NCBI RefSeq assembly: GCF_900187885.1
Contig: NZ_FYEK01000027.1
Span: forward strand, 23,620 to 87,619
Source: Thermoflexus hugenholtzii JAD2
Lineage (GTDB): Bacteria; Chloroflexota; Anaerolineae; Thermoflexales; Thermoflexaceae
Reading direction: 5' to 3'
Length of the DNA stretch: 64,000 nt
A program made the position numbers and the translations under genes. Every line of letters starts with the position of its first letter. The first letter of the stretch is position 1. Below are positions 1 to 8,527 of the stretch, piece by piece. The notes under the pieces are model-generated. The model was not told where the DNA came from, did no database searches, and worked only from the letters and a program-made list of their open reading frames with translations.

Positions 1-1
1 C

Positions 2-667
2 CAGGCGCGGGTGTTCTTTTACGGGCTGGATCCGGAGGCGGACCTGTGGGCGGATGAGATCGTGAGCGAAGGGCTGGAGGGAATCCGCTTCGATCTTCAT
101 TATCGGGGAGAGACCTTCCGGCGGGTGCGGGTCTCCCTGCTGGGCCGGCACAGCGTGCACACCGCCCTGCGGGCGATCGCCGTGGGGGTCCTGGAGGGGT
201 TGACCTGGGATGAGATCTTCGCCGGCCTGCGGGACCCGCGGGCGCAGCTGCGCCTGGTGGCGGTGCCCGGGCTGAACGGCTCGATCATCCTGGACGACAC
301 TTACAACGCCAGCCCGCCATCGATGCTGGCCGCGCTGAACCTGCTGGCGGAGCTGGAGGGCCGCAAGATCGCGGTGCTGGGGGACATGCTGGAGCTGGGG
401 ACATATGAGGTCGAGGGGCACCGGCTGGTGGGCGGGCGAGCGGGGACGGTGGTGGATCTCCTGATCACCGTGGGGCCTCGGGCACGCATCATCGCCCGGG
501 AGGCGATGGCGGTGGGCCTGCCGGCGGGCCGGGTGTGGGTCTGCGACTCGAACGCCGAGGCCATCGAGATCCTCCGCCGCATCCTGAAGCCCGGCGATGT
601 GGTCCTGGTGAAGGGCTCCCGGGGCCTGCGCATGGAGGAGATCGTGAACGCCCTGTGTGAGGGATAA
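2..667 (+). CDS. murF: MurF, UDP-N-acetylmuramoyl-tripeptide--D-alanyl-D-alanine ligase (C-terminal part)
   Basis: MurF adds D-Ala-D-Ala to UDP-MurNAc-tripeptide, the last cytoplasmic step of the peptidoglycan precursor. The gene enters from the left edge already in frame, so the N-terminal and P-loop part is outside the window. Visible are the middle and C-terminal Mur ligase domains, with the family motif DDTYNASPPS near residue 95 of the visible part and the conserved VKGSRGLRMEE close to the end. It heads the dcw cluster and is followed by mraY after about 58 bases. Identity is secure from motif and context; the true start cannot be seen. Confidence 0.95.
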   Translation, partial: QARVFFYGLDPEADLWADEIVSEGLEGIRFDLHYRGETFRRVRVSLLGRHSVHTALRAIAVGVLEGLTWDEIFAGLRDPRAQLRLVAVPGLNGSIILDDTYNASPPSMLAALNLLAELEGRKIAVLGDMLELGTYEVEGHRLVGGRAGTVVDLLITVGPRARIIAREAMAVGLPAGRVWVCDSNAEAIEILRRILKPGDVVLVKGSRGLRMEEIVNALCEG

Positions 668-725
668 AGGAAGGCGGCGGGGTTGCCGGCCCGTCGGTCT
701 CATTCCCGCTGGACAAGGAGGTCGA

Positions 726-1748
726 GTGGCGCAGGCGCTGTTCATGGGCGGTCTGTCCTTCCTGCTGGCGGTGATCTGGGGGCCGCCGCTGATCCGCTGG
801 CTGCGGGCCAACGGGGTTGGGAAGAAGATCCGGATCGAGGGGCCACGCACGCATCAGGTGAAGGTGGGGACGCCCACCATGGGCGGCCTGATGATCGTGT
901 TGCCGGTGGTGAGCCTGACCCTCGTCCTGAACCTTGGGAACCTGATCGCCAACACCGCGGCCGGACGGGCGTTCCTGCGTCAGATGGGCTGGACAGGGGA
1001 TCAGTTGATTGGGCGATCGATCCTGGTGCCGGTGGCGGCCATGCTGGCCTTCGGGGCCCTGGGGGCGGTGGACGACTGGATGGGCACGCGGGGGGGCAAT
1101 GGGTTGCTGGCCCGCCACAAGTTCCCGATCCAGATCGTCCTGGGGACCGCGCTGGCGCTGGTGCTGCACTTCGGGATGGGCCTGCGCAGCATGGCCATCC
1201 CCACGGTGCCCCAGAAGATCGACATCGGGTTGTTTTACCTGCCCATCGCCGTGTTCATCATCGTGGGCTCGGCCAACGCGATCAACCTCACCGATGGGCT
1301 GGATGGCCTGGCGGGGATCATCACGGCCACGTCGTTCATCGCCTACGGGGTGATCGCCTATCTCCAGGGCCAGATCTATCTGGCCACCTTCGCCTTCATC
1401 GTGGTGGGGGCCTGCATGGCCTTCCTGTGGTTCAACGCGCACCCGGCCCAGCTGTTCATGGGGGATGTGGGCTCCCAGGCCCTGGGGGCCACCCTGGGGG
1501 TGGTGGCGTTGATGACCGGGCAGTGGCTGCTGTTGCCGGTGATCGCCCTCATCCCGGTGGCTGAGACCCTCTCGGTCATCCTGCAGGTGGCTTACTTCAA
1601 GTGGACGAAGGGGAAGCGCCTGTTCCGGATGAGTCCGCTTCATCATCACTTCGAGCTGCTGGGCTGGTCGGAGACCCAGGTGGTGCAGCGGTTCTGGCTC
1701 ATCGCCATCTGGTCGGCGATGATCGGCGTGGCCCTGGCGTTGCTGTGA
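726..1748 (+). CDS. mraY: MraY, phospho-N-acetylmuramoyl-pentapeptide transferase
   Basis: MraY transfers phospho-MurNAc-pentapeptide to undecaprenyl phosphate, making lipid I at the inner face of the membrane. The protein is about 340 residues with many hydrophobic segments. It carries the family signatures PTMGGLMIV, NAINLTDGLDGLAG, FNAHPAQLFMGDVGS and the histidine-rich PLHHHFELLGWSE near the C-terminus. I chose the GTG at 726 because AAGGAGGT lies just upstream (715-722), although the spacing is short; an ATG at 744 is the alternative and lies far from that site. Usual family length is about 320-360 residues. Confidence 0.96.
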   Translation: MAQALFMGGLSFLLAVIWGPPLIRWLRANGVGKKIRIEGPRTHQVKVGTPTMGGLMIVLPVVSLTLVLNLGNLIANTAAGRAFLRQMGWTGDQLIGRSILVPVAAMLAFGALGAVDDWMGTRGGNGLLARHKFPIQIVLGTALALVLHFGMGLRSMAIPTVPQKIDIGLFYLPIAVFIIVGSANAINLTDGLDGLAGIITATSFIAYGVIAYLQGQIYLATFAFIVVGACMAFLWFNAHPAQLFMGDVGSQALGATLGVVALMTGQWLLLPVIALIPVAETLSVILQVAYFKWTKGKRLFRMSPLHHHFELLGWSETQVVQRFWLIAIWSAMIGVALALL

Positions 1749-1759
1749 GGTGAGGTCGG

Positions 1760-3136
1760 ATGCGGGAGCTCAGGGGCGCGCGGGTGGTCATCCTGGGGCT
1801 GGGGCGGCAGGGCACGGCCCTGGCCCGCTGGCTGGTGCGGCAGGGCGCCGAAGTCACGGTGAGCGATCGGCAGCCCGCGGAGCGCCTGGGGAGGTTCCTC
1901 CAGGCCCTGGAGGGTCTGCCGGTGCGTTATGTGCTGGGGGACCATCCCCTCTCTCTGTTGGAGGGCTGCGACCTCCTCTGCCTGAGCGGGGGAGTCCCTC
2001 TGGACATTCCCATCGTCCAGGAGGCCGTCCGGCGGGGGATCCCCCTGGCCAACGACGCCCAGCTGTTTCTGGAGCGGTGCCGGGGGTGGACGGCGGGAAT
2101 CACCGGCACCTCGGGGAAGACGACGACGACCGCCCTGGTGGGGGCGATGTGCCAAGCGGCGGGCTTCCGCACCTGGGTGGGCGGCAACATCGGCAATCCC
2201 CTCATCGAGTTCGTGGAGGAGATCGGTCCGGAGGACCGCGTGATCCTGGAGCTGTCCAGCTTCCAGCTAGAGATCATGACAGTCAGCCCGCGGGTGGCGG
2301 CGGTGCTGAACATCGCGCCCAACCATCTGGACCGTCACAAGACCATGGAGGCTTACATCGCGGCCAAGCAGCGCATCCTGGACTTCCAGGACGTTGAGGA
2401 CGTGGCGGTTCTGGGGTATGACGACCCGAACGCCCGGTCCCTGGCGGCGGCGGTGCGGGGGCGGCTGCGGTTCTTCAGCCGCGAGCGGGAGGTGGCACGG
2501 GGAGCGTTCCTGCGGGAGGGAACCCTCTTCCTGCGCTTGGGCTCCGAGGCTTGGTCGATCTGTCGCGTGGAGGAGGTGCGCTTGCGGGGCCGTCATAACC
2601 TATGGAATGTCCTGGCGGCGGCGGCCGTGGCGGGCAGCCTGGGCGCGGACATCGGCGCCATCCGGGAGGCCGCCCTCACCTTCTCTGGGGTGCCGCACCG
2701 GCTGGAGCAGGTGCGGGAGGTGCGGGGCGTGCGCTATGTGAACGACTCGATCGCCACCACGCCGGAGCGGGTTCGGGTGGCCCTGGAGGCCTTTGAGGAG
2801 CCCATCGTGCTGCTGGCGGGCGGGCGGGATAAGGGTCTCCCCTGGGAGGAGACGGCGGAGGTCATCGCCCGCCGGGCTCGTGTGCTGATCGCCTTCGGGG
2901 AGCTGGGGGATCGCATCGTGGAGGCCGCCCGGGCGGCCCGCGCCCGGGTGGACGGGGTGGTTCTGGAGCATCTCGAGCGGGTGGCCACCCTGGAGGAGGC
3001 GGTGGCCCGGGCGGCCGGGCTGGCCCGGCCGGGAGAGGTGGTGCTCCTCTCCCCCGGGGGAACCAGCTTCGACGCTTATCGGGATTTTGAGGAGCGCGGC
3101 ATGCATTTCCGTCAGCTGGTGGAGGCGCTGTCATGA
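1760..3136 (+). CDS. murD: MurD, UDP-N-acetylmuramoylalanine--D-glutamate ligase
   Basis: MurD adds D-glutamate to UDP-MurNAc-L-Ala in the cytoplasm. The 458-residue protein has an N-terminal Rossmann-like fold (ILGLGRQGTALA near residue 11), the ATP-binding loop GTSGKTTT at about residues 116-123, the central-domain sequence LNIAPNHLDRH, and a C-terminal domain with GGRDKGLPW and LLSPGGTSFD. These are standard for MurD and separate it from MurC and MurF. It starts 11 bases after mraY, and its stop overlaps the ftsW start by ATGA, so the two are probably translationally coupled. Confidence 0.96.
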   Translation: MRELRGARVVILGLGRQGTALARWLVRQGAEVTVSDRQPAERLGRFLQALEGLPVRYVLGDHPLSLLEGCDLLCLSGGVPLDIPIVQEAVRRGIPLANDAQLFLERCRGWTAGITGTSGKTTTTALVGAMCQAAGFRTWVGGNIGNPLIEFVEEIGPEDRVILELSSFQLEIMTVSPRVAAVLNIAPNHLDRHKTMEAYIAAKQRILDFQDVEDVAVLGYDDPNARSLAAAVRGRLRFFSREREVARGAFLREGTLFLRLGSEAWSICRVEEVRLRGRHNLWNVLAAAAVAGSLGADIGAIREAALTFSGVPHRLEQVREVRGVRYVNDSIATTPERVRVALEAFEEPIVLLAGGRDKGLPWEETAEVIARRARVLIAFGELGDRIVEAARAARARVDGVVLEHLERVATLEEAVARAAGLARPGEVVLLSPGGTSFDAYRDFEERGMHFRQLVEALS

Positions 3137-4362
3137 CCGCCGCGCGAAGAAGGTGGCATGACCTGGCCATCGCTCGAAGCAGGCTTCCGGCCTCGCCGCT
3201 TCCCCTCACGCCCCTGGAGCTGGGGTTGCTCGTCGTGCTCGCCGTGCTGGTGCTCTTCGGACTGTTGCTGGTTTACAGCGCGACCTACTACTTGGCGCGG
3301 CATGCCTTCGAGGATCCCTTCTATTTCGTCCGGCGCCAGGCGGTGGCGGCCCTCCTGGGGACCGTCGGCCTCCTCGTTCTCTGGCGGATGGATTACCACC
3401 GCCTGCAGCGGCTCTCCATCCCCCTGATGGCCATCGGCGTGCTTTCCCTGATCGCCGTGCTGATCTTCGGGGAGGACCGGCTGGGGGCCCGGCGCGCCTT
3501 CTCCGGGGGCTCCTTCCAGCCTTCGGAGTTTGTCAAGCCGATCCTCATCCTCTATCTGGCGACTTGGCTGCCCACCAAAGGGGAGCGGCTGCGGGAGTTC
3601 CATCGGGGGTTCATCCCCTTCCTGCTGGTGCTGGGCCTGGTGGTGATCCCGATCTTCCTGCAGCCGGATCTGGGGACAGGGTTGTTGATCGGGCTGGTGG
3701 CCGCCTGGATGTTCATCGCCTCCGGCGCCACAGTGCTCCAGATCCTCGCCGGGGTGGTCCTGGGAGCCGGAGCGTTCGCAGGGCTCATCGCCGTGCATCC
3801 CCATGCCATGGCTCGGCTTTCCGGCTATCTGCAGATCCTGCAGGGGACGGGCGGGGCCGGCTCCCATCTGGGGGCGGTATGGGAGGCCATCCGCTCCGGC
3901 GGGCTGTTCGGGAAAGGGCCCGGGGCGATCGGGTATACCCTGAGCGGACAGGTGCCGCTGCCGCATTCCGACAGCGCCTTTGCGGTGGTGGGGGAGGCCT
4001 TCGGGTTCGTCGGGGTGATGCTGCTCATCCTCATGCTCACTACCTGGGTGATCTTGGGGTTCATCACGGCAAGCCGCGCCCCGGACACGTTTGGGGGGTT
4101 GCTGGCCCTGGGGGTAACCCTGTGGATGGCCTGGCAGGGGTTGATTAACCTGGGTGGGCTGACCGGCGTGCTCCCGTTCACAGGGCTCCCGTTGCCGTTC
4201 ATCAGTTACGGCGGATCCGCGTTGCTTAGCGAGCTCATCGGGGCGGGGATCCTGCTCAGCGTGGCCAGGAGGATACAGGATGCGAATCTGGATCGCCGCG
4301 GGGGGGACCGGCGGGCACATCTACCCGGCGCTGGCCGTCGCCGAGGCGCTGCAGGACGTTGA
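3133..4362 (+). CDS. ftsW: FtsW/RodA-family lipid II glycosyltransferase (SEDS)
   Basis: SEDS proteins polymerise lipid II into glycan strands at the septum together with a class B penicillin-binding protein. This 409-residue protein has about ten hydrophobic segments beginning near residue 28, the signature SFQPSEFVKP, the loop IFLQPDLGTG, and the C-terminal LPFISYGGSALL. The dcw position favours FtsW over RodA. The start is ATGA-coupled to murD. The last 27 residues are polar and Arg/Gly-rich, and lie entirely over the beginning of murG in another frame (83-base overlap). The recognisable SEDS core ends at about residue 383, so this tail is probably a read-on product of few stop codons in GC-rich DNA. 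Confidence 0.94.
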   Translation: MTAARRRWHDLAIARSRLPASPLPLTPLELGLLVVLAVLVLFGLLLVYSATYYLARHAFEDPFYFVRRQAVAALLGTVGLLVLWRMDYHRLQRLSIPLMAIGVLSLIAVLIFGEDRLGARRAFSGGSFQPSEFVKPILILYLATWLPTKGERLREFHRGFIPFLLVLGLVVIPIFLQPDLGTGLLIGLVAAWMFIASGATVLQILAGVVLGAGAFAGLIAVHPHAMARLSGYLQILQGTGGAGSHLGAVWEAIRSGGLFGKGPGAIGYTLSGQVPLPHSDSAFAVVGEAFGFVGVMLLILMLTTWVILGFITASRAPDTFGGLLALGVTLWMAWQGLINLGGLTGVLPFTGLPLPFISYGGSALLSELIGAGILLSVARRIQDANLDRRGGDRRAHLPGAGRRRGAAGR

Positions 4363-5434
4363 GCCGGACCTGGAGGTGATCTGGGTTGGCACGCCGGAGG
4401 GAATGGAGGCCCGGCTGATCCCGTCCCGGGGCTTTGTGTTCCTCCCGGTGGAGGCCGGCGGGGTATATGGGTTGGGGCCTCGAGGGGCCCTGCGGGGGCT
4501 GTGGCGGATCGCCCGGGGGGTTCGGCAGGCGTGGCAGGCGATGGGGCGGCTGCGCCCGCAGGTTCTCTTCACCACCGGGGGCTTCGCCGCCGTCCCGGCC
4601 GCCCTGGCGGCGGCCCGGGCCGGGGTTCCCATCCTGGTGTATCTGCCGGACTTGGAGCCGGGGATGGCGGTGCGGTTGCTGGCGCGCCTGGCCGCCCACG
4701 TGGCCGTGACGGCCCCGGAAGCCCAGCCCTTTTTCCGGGGACGACCGGTGACGGTCACGGGGTATCCGGTGCGGCGCCGCCTGATGGCGGCGGCGCGGGA
4801 TCGGGAGGCGGCCCGTCGGCGCGGCCGCGCCCGCTGGGGGTTTGCGGAGAACCTCCCAGTGGTGCTGGTGTTCGGAGGCAGCCGCGGAGCGCGCCGGCTG
4901 AACCGGGCGGTGGATCGACATCTGGAGGCGCTGGCGATGGAGGCCCAGGTGCTGCACCTCACCGGGCCGGCGGATCTCGAACGCATGCAGGCGCGGCGGG
5001 CGGCGCTGCCTTCAGAGATCCGGGCGCGTTATCAGCCGGTCGCGTATCTGGAGGAAGAGATGGGGGAGGCGCTGGCCATGGCGGACCTGGCCGTTTGCCG
5101 GGCGGGGGCTTCGACCCTGGGAGAGCTCCCGCTGTTCGGGCTGCCGGCGGTGCTGGTGCCCTATCCCTACGTGCGGCGCCATCAGGAGCGCAACGCCGCC
5201 TATCTCGTCCGCCATGGAGGCGCGGTGAGGATCCCTGATGAGGAGATCGAGGAACGGCTCGGGGAGGTGGTGCAGGAGCTGCTCCGGGACCCGGACCGTC
5301 TGCAGGGAATGCGCCGGTCCATGGGGGCGCTGGCTCAGCCGGAGGCGGCGGAGCGGCTGGCCGCGCTGGTGCAGCGTCTGGCCGCTTCCACCCCATATCC
5401 GGAAAAGCGCCCAGCGCAGGGGAGGGCGGGATGA
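4280..5434 (+). CDS. murG: MurG, undecaprenyldiphospho-muramoylpentapeptide N-acetylglucosaminyltransferase
   Basis: MurG adds GlcNAc to lipid I to give lipid II at the cytoplasmic membrane face. The N-terminal glycine-rich loop AAGGTGGHIYPA (residues 6-17) and the C-terminal half, with GGSRGARRLN, CRAGASTLGEL and LVPYPYVRRHQERNA, are MurG hallmarks of the two GT-B Rossmann domains. It is 384 residues, slightly longer than usual, with an arginine-rich stretch around residues 160-185. The start ATG lies inside the 3' end of ftsW and the stop overlaps the next gene by ATGA. Confidence 0.96.
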   Translation: MRIWIAAGGTGGHIYPALAVAEALQDVEPDLEVIWVGTPEGMEARLIPSRGFVFLPVEAGGVYGLGPRGALRGLWRIARGVRQAWQAMGRLRPQVLFTTGGFAAVPAALAAARAGVPILVYLPDLEPGMAVRLLARLAAHVAVTAPEAQPFFRGRPVTVTGYPVRRRLMAAARDREAARRRGRARWGFAENLPVVLVFGGSRGARRLNRAVDRHLEALAMEAQVLHLTGPADLERMQARRAALPSEIRARYQPVAYLEEEMGEALAMADLAVCRAGASTLGELPLFGLPAVLVPYPYVRRHQERNAAYLVRHGGAVRIPDEEIEERLGEVVQELLRDPDRLQGMRRSMGALAQPEAAERLAALVQRLAASTPYPEKRPAQGRAG

Positions 5435-5955
5435 TCGCGCTGCACACCGTCTTCTGGGCTTTCGTCGCTGTGTTCGCGTTGATCGGCGCCCTGCGGGGGG
5501 TGGCCAAGGAGATCCTGGTCAGCACTTCCATCGTGGGGGTGATGTTCCTGTTCAGCCTGCTGCAGCAGTTCGCCCCCGCCATCTGGGAATCCCTCACCCG
5601 GGATCCCGCCACCGGTTTCTTCGCTGAGACCTTCGCCATCGCCCTGGCGGCGATCTTTGGCTACGCCGGACCGGCCCTCTCCGTGCAGCTGGCCGGACGG
5701 GCCAAGCGGGAGAAAGGGGTGGAGATCATCGCTGGCTTCGCTGCCGGCGCCATCAACGGGTGGCTGATCGCCGGATCGATCCTGTTCTTCCTGCACCGCG
5801 CCGGCTACCCGTTCCCAGAGGTGATCCAGCCCCCGGCGCCCACCAGCCCGATCCTCGACATGCTCAGCTGGATGCCGCCGGCGTTGATCAAACCCCCACT
5901 GCTCTATTTCGCGGTGGTCATCGTCCTGTTCATGCTGTTGATCTTCTATCTTTGA
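5431..5955 (+). CDS. CvpA-like integral membrane protein, function unknown
   Basis: A 174-residue, strongly hydrophobic protein with about four to five predicted membrane segments (around residues 5-22, 30-45, 70-90, 105-125 and 155-174). The N-terminal pattern FALIGALRGVAKEI resembles the CvpA/colicin-V-production family and its relatives, which are poorly characterised. It starts by ATGA overlap with murG and is the only non-canonical gene in the dcw run, separating murG from murC. That position makes a role in envelope assembly plausible, but nothing in the sequence proves it. The C-terminus ends in a hydrophobic helix. No signal peptide beyond the first helix is seen. Confidence 0.75.
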   Translation: MIALHTVFWAFVAVFALIGALRGVAKEILVSTSIVGVMFLFSLLQQFAPAIWESLTRDPATGFFAETFAIALAAIFGYAGPALSVQLAGRAKREKGVEIIAGFAAGAINGWLIAGSILFFLHRAGYPFPEVIQPPAPTSPILDMLSWMPPALIKPPLLYFAVVIVLFMLLIFYL

Positions 5956-5965
5956 ACGAATTACC

Positions 5966-6100
5966 GTAGGGGCGGCTTCAGCCGCGACCCTTGCGCCATC
6001 GAAGACGGAAGGTTTGGGATTGTGGGAAGCGAATTCATCTGTGGCCTTTGGGACCTTGAAGGCGGAGGTTTGGGGCTGAAGCCCCTCCTAACAAAGATCA
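5966..6100 (+). repeat. REP-like intergenic element with two hairpins
   Basis: Between the CvpA-like gene and murC. It opens with GTAG (5966-5969), followed by the hairpin GCGGC-TTCA-GCCGC (5972-5985) and the string TCGAAGACGGA. It closes with GGGGC-TGAA-GCCCC (6072-6085) followed by TCCTA and AAAGATC. The same modules recur near 20.3-20.5, 41.1-41.3 and 47.7-48.0 kb, always outside genes. A GTAG tetranucleotide ahead of a short palindrome is typical of REP sequences mobilised by REP-associated tyrosine transposases; no such transposase lies in this window. Confidence 0.75.
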
Positions 6101-6113
6101 ATGAGGATGAAAA

Positions 6114-7493
6114 ATGTTCTCTTTGCGACCGGGCATGGCCTTTCATCTGATCGGGATCGGGGGGGCCGGGCTCTCGGCCCTGGCCATCGTGCTGCATGAG
6201 GCCGGCTACCGGGTGAGCGGGTGCGACCGGGCCTCCTCGCCGTTTACGGAGGCCCTCCGCGCCCTCGGTATCCCGGTTCATATCGGTCACGACCCCGCTC
6301 ATGTGGGCGAGGCGGAGGTGCTGGTGCGGTCCTCCGCTGTGCCGGCGGACCACCCGGAGGTCCGCGCCGCCGAGGCGCAGGGACGACCGGTGGTGAAACG
6401 GGAGGCGGTGATCGGAACGCTGATGGCGGATCGTTGGGGGATCGCCATCGCCGGAAGCCACGGGAAAACCACCACCACAGCCATGATCGCCTGGATCGCC
6501 ATGGCCGCCGGGCGGGATCCCACCTTCATCGTCGGCGGGCTGATCCATGGGCTGAACCGCAACGCCCGGGCCGGGCGGGAGGATCTCTTCATCGTGGAGG
6601 CCGATGAATACGACCGGATGTTCCTGGGCCTCCGACCCCGCATCGCGGTGGTGACGACCATCGAGCACGATCATCCGGACTGTTATCCGACGCCGGAGGC
6701 GTTCTTTGAGGCCTTTCAGGCCTTTGCGGAGCAGGTGCCGCCGGAGGGGCTCCTGGTGATCTGTCATGCGGATCCCGAGGCGCGGCGCCTGGCCGATCTT
6801 CTGGAGCGCCAGGGCCGACGGGTGATCCGATACGGATGGGGGCCGCCGGCCCGCTGGTGGGCGCGCCCCCTCGCGGTGGATCGCTTCGCGCTCTTCCGCG
6901 AGGGCCGGGAGGCCGGCGTCCTCAGCCTCTCGATCCCTGGCCACCATCACGGGCTGAACGCCCTGGCCGCCCTCGCCGTCGCGGAGGCCGTGGGGATCCC
7001 GCTGGAGACGGCGCGGGAGGCCCTGAGCCGGTTCCCCGGGACCGCCCGGCGCTTCGAGGTGAAGGGGGAAGTGCGGGGCGTGCGGGTCATCGATGATTAC
7101 GCGCACCATCCGGGGGAGATCCGGGCCACCCTCCAGGCGGCCCGCGCCTGCTATCCCGGCCGCTCCCTGTGGGTGGTCTTCCAGCCCCACACCTACAGCC
7201 GAACCCGGGCCCTGCTGGGGGAGTTCGCGGCCGCGTTCGAGGATGCGGATCACGTCCTCCTGCTCCCCATTTACGCCGCCCGGGAGACGGACACCCTGGG
7301 GGTGCGCAGCGAGGACATCCTGCAGCGGATGAGCCATTCGGACGCCCGATGCGTCCCGGATTTCGAGGCCGCGGTGGACTTCCTGCGTCGCCACGTGCGG
7401 CCCGGGGATGTGGTGCTGACGCTGGGGGCCGGCGACGTCTATCGGGTGGGAGAGCATTTGCTGGAAGCGCTGAAGGTTTCGGAGGAAGAATGA
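6114..7493 (+). CDS. murC: MurC, UDP-N-acetylmuramate--L-alanine ligase
   Basis: MurC joins L-alanine to UDP-MurNAc in the cytoplasm, the first step of stem-peptide synthesis. The 459-residue protein shows an N-terminal HLIGIGGAGLSALA nucleotide-binding motif (residues 11-24), the P-loop AGSHGKTTTT at about 113-122, the central VEADEYDRMFL, and the C-terminal YAHHPGEI and FQPHTYSRTR. All are diagnostic for MurC. A second in-frame ATG (residue 8) is a possible alternative start. A REP-like repeat sits directly upstream, so transcription from murG may be modulated here. The stop overlaps the murB start as TGATG. Confidence 0.96.
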   Translation: MFSLRPGMAFHLIGIGGAGLSALAIVLHEAGYRVSGCDRASSPFTEALRALGIPVHIGHDPAHVGEAEVLVRSSAVPADHPEVRAAEAQGRPVVKREAVIGTLMADRWGIAIAGSHGKTTTTAMIAWIAMAAGRDPTFIVGGLIHGLNRNARAGREDLFIVEADEYDRMFLGLRPRIAVVTTIEHDHPDCYPTPEAFFEAFQAFAEQVPPEGLLVICHADPEARRLADLLERQGRRVIRYGWGPPARWWARPLAVDRFALFREGREAGVLSLSIPGHHHGLNALAALAVAEAVGIPLETAREALSRFPGTARRFEVKGEVRGVRVIDDYAHHPGEIRATLQAARACYPGRSLWVVFQPHTYSRTRALLGEFAAAFEDADHVLLLPIYAARETDTLGVRSEDILQRMSHSDARCVPDFEAAVDFLRRHVRPGDVVLTLGAGDVYRVGEHLLEALKVSEEE

Positions 7494-8527
7494 TGTCACG
7501 CCCGATGGCCCTCCCCGGCGAGGCGCTGACCGCGGTCCTTCGGCGATGGGGGTTGACGCTCCAGCGAGGGGTCCCGCTGGCCCGCTTCACCACCGCCCGC
7601 ATCGGCGGGCCCGCCGACGCCCTGGTGATCGTGGAGGAGGTTCCGGCGCTGGCGGAGGTGGTCCGGGCGGCCTGGGCCGATGGGATCCCGGTGACCCTGC
7701 TGGGGGGTGGATCAAATGTGCTGGTCTCCGATCGTGGGGTGCGGGGGCTGGTGGTGGTGAACCGGGCGCGGGAGCTGCGCTTCGAGCGGGATGGACGGGT
7801 GTGGGCGGCTTCCGGTGCCGCGCTCTCGACGCTCGCCCGGCTGTGCGCCGAGCGGGGATGGGCCGGCCTGGAGTGGGGCGTGGGGATCCCGGGCACGGTG
7901 GGTGGCGCGGTGGTGGGGAACGCCGGGGCCCACGGAGGCGACATCGCGGGCTGCCTGGAATCGGTGGAGCTGCTGCTGCCGGAAGGGGAAGTCGTGACGT
8001 GGTCGGCGGCGCAGCTGGAGCTGGGGTATCGCACCAGCCGGCTGAAGACGTGGCCTCATCCCCGACGGCCGGTGGTCCTAACAGCTCGCTTCGCCCTCCG
8101 CCCGGCGGACCCGGAGGTCCTGCTGGAGCGCATCGCCGCCTTTCACGCCTATCGCCGGCGCACCCAGCCCGGAGGCGCCAGCATCGGCTCCATGTTCCGC
8201 AACCCGCCTGGGGACTATGCCGGCCGCCTGATCGAGGCCGCCGGGCTGAAGGGCGCTCGATGCGGGGGCGTGGTGATCTCTCCCCTGCATGCGAATTTCT
8301 TCATCAACGAAGGGAACGGCACCGCGGCGGATGTGCGGGCCTTGATGGCCGAGGCACAGCGCCGCGTGTGGGAGCGGTTCGGCGTCCTCCTGGAACCGGA
8401 GATCGAGATGATCGGGGAGTGGGAAGATGAAACGGCGGATCCGTGTGGGGGTGCTCTTCGGCGGGAGGTCGGGGGAGCACGAGGTGAGCCTCCTGTCGGC
8501 CCAGTCGGTCATCCGGGCGCTGGATAA
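7493..8527 (+). CDS. murB: MurB, UDP-N-acetylenolpyruvoylglucosamine reductase
   Basis: MurB is the FAD- and NADPH-dependent enzyme that reduces UDP-GlcNAc-enolpyruvate to UDP-MurNAc. FAD-binding and active-site motifs are clear: TARIGGPADAL, LLGGGSNVLVS, GIPGTVGGAVVGNAGAHGG, SIGSMFRNP with the catalytic serine region, and HANFFINEGNGTAADV. I chose the ATG at 7493, which overlaps the murC stop and has GGAGG seven bases upstream; 7490 is also possible. The frame runs about 35 residues past the usual MurB end and overlaps ddl by 101 bases. That tail is not recognisable and is likely dispensable. Confidence 0.95.
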   Translation: MSRPMALPGEALTAVLRRWGLTLQRGVPLARFTTARIGGPADALVIVEEVPALAEVVRAAWADGIPVTLLGGGSNVLVSDRGVRGLVVVNRARELRFERDGRVWAASGAALSTLARLCAERGWAGLEWGVGIPGTVGGAVVGNAGAHGGDIAGCLESVELLLPEGEVVTWSAAQLELGYRTSRLKTWPHPRRPVVLTARFALRPADPEVLLERIAAFHAYRRRTQPGGASIGSMFRNPPGDYAGRLIEAAGLKGARCGGVVISPLHANFFINEGNGTAADVRALMAEAQRRVWERFGVLLEPEIEMIGEWEDETADPCGGALRREVGGARGEPPVGPVGHPGAG

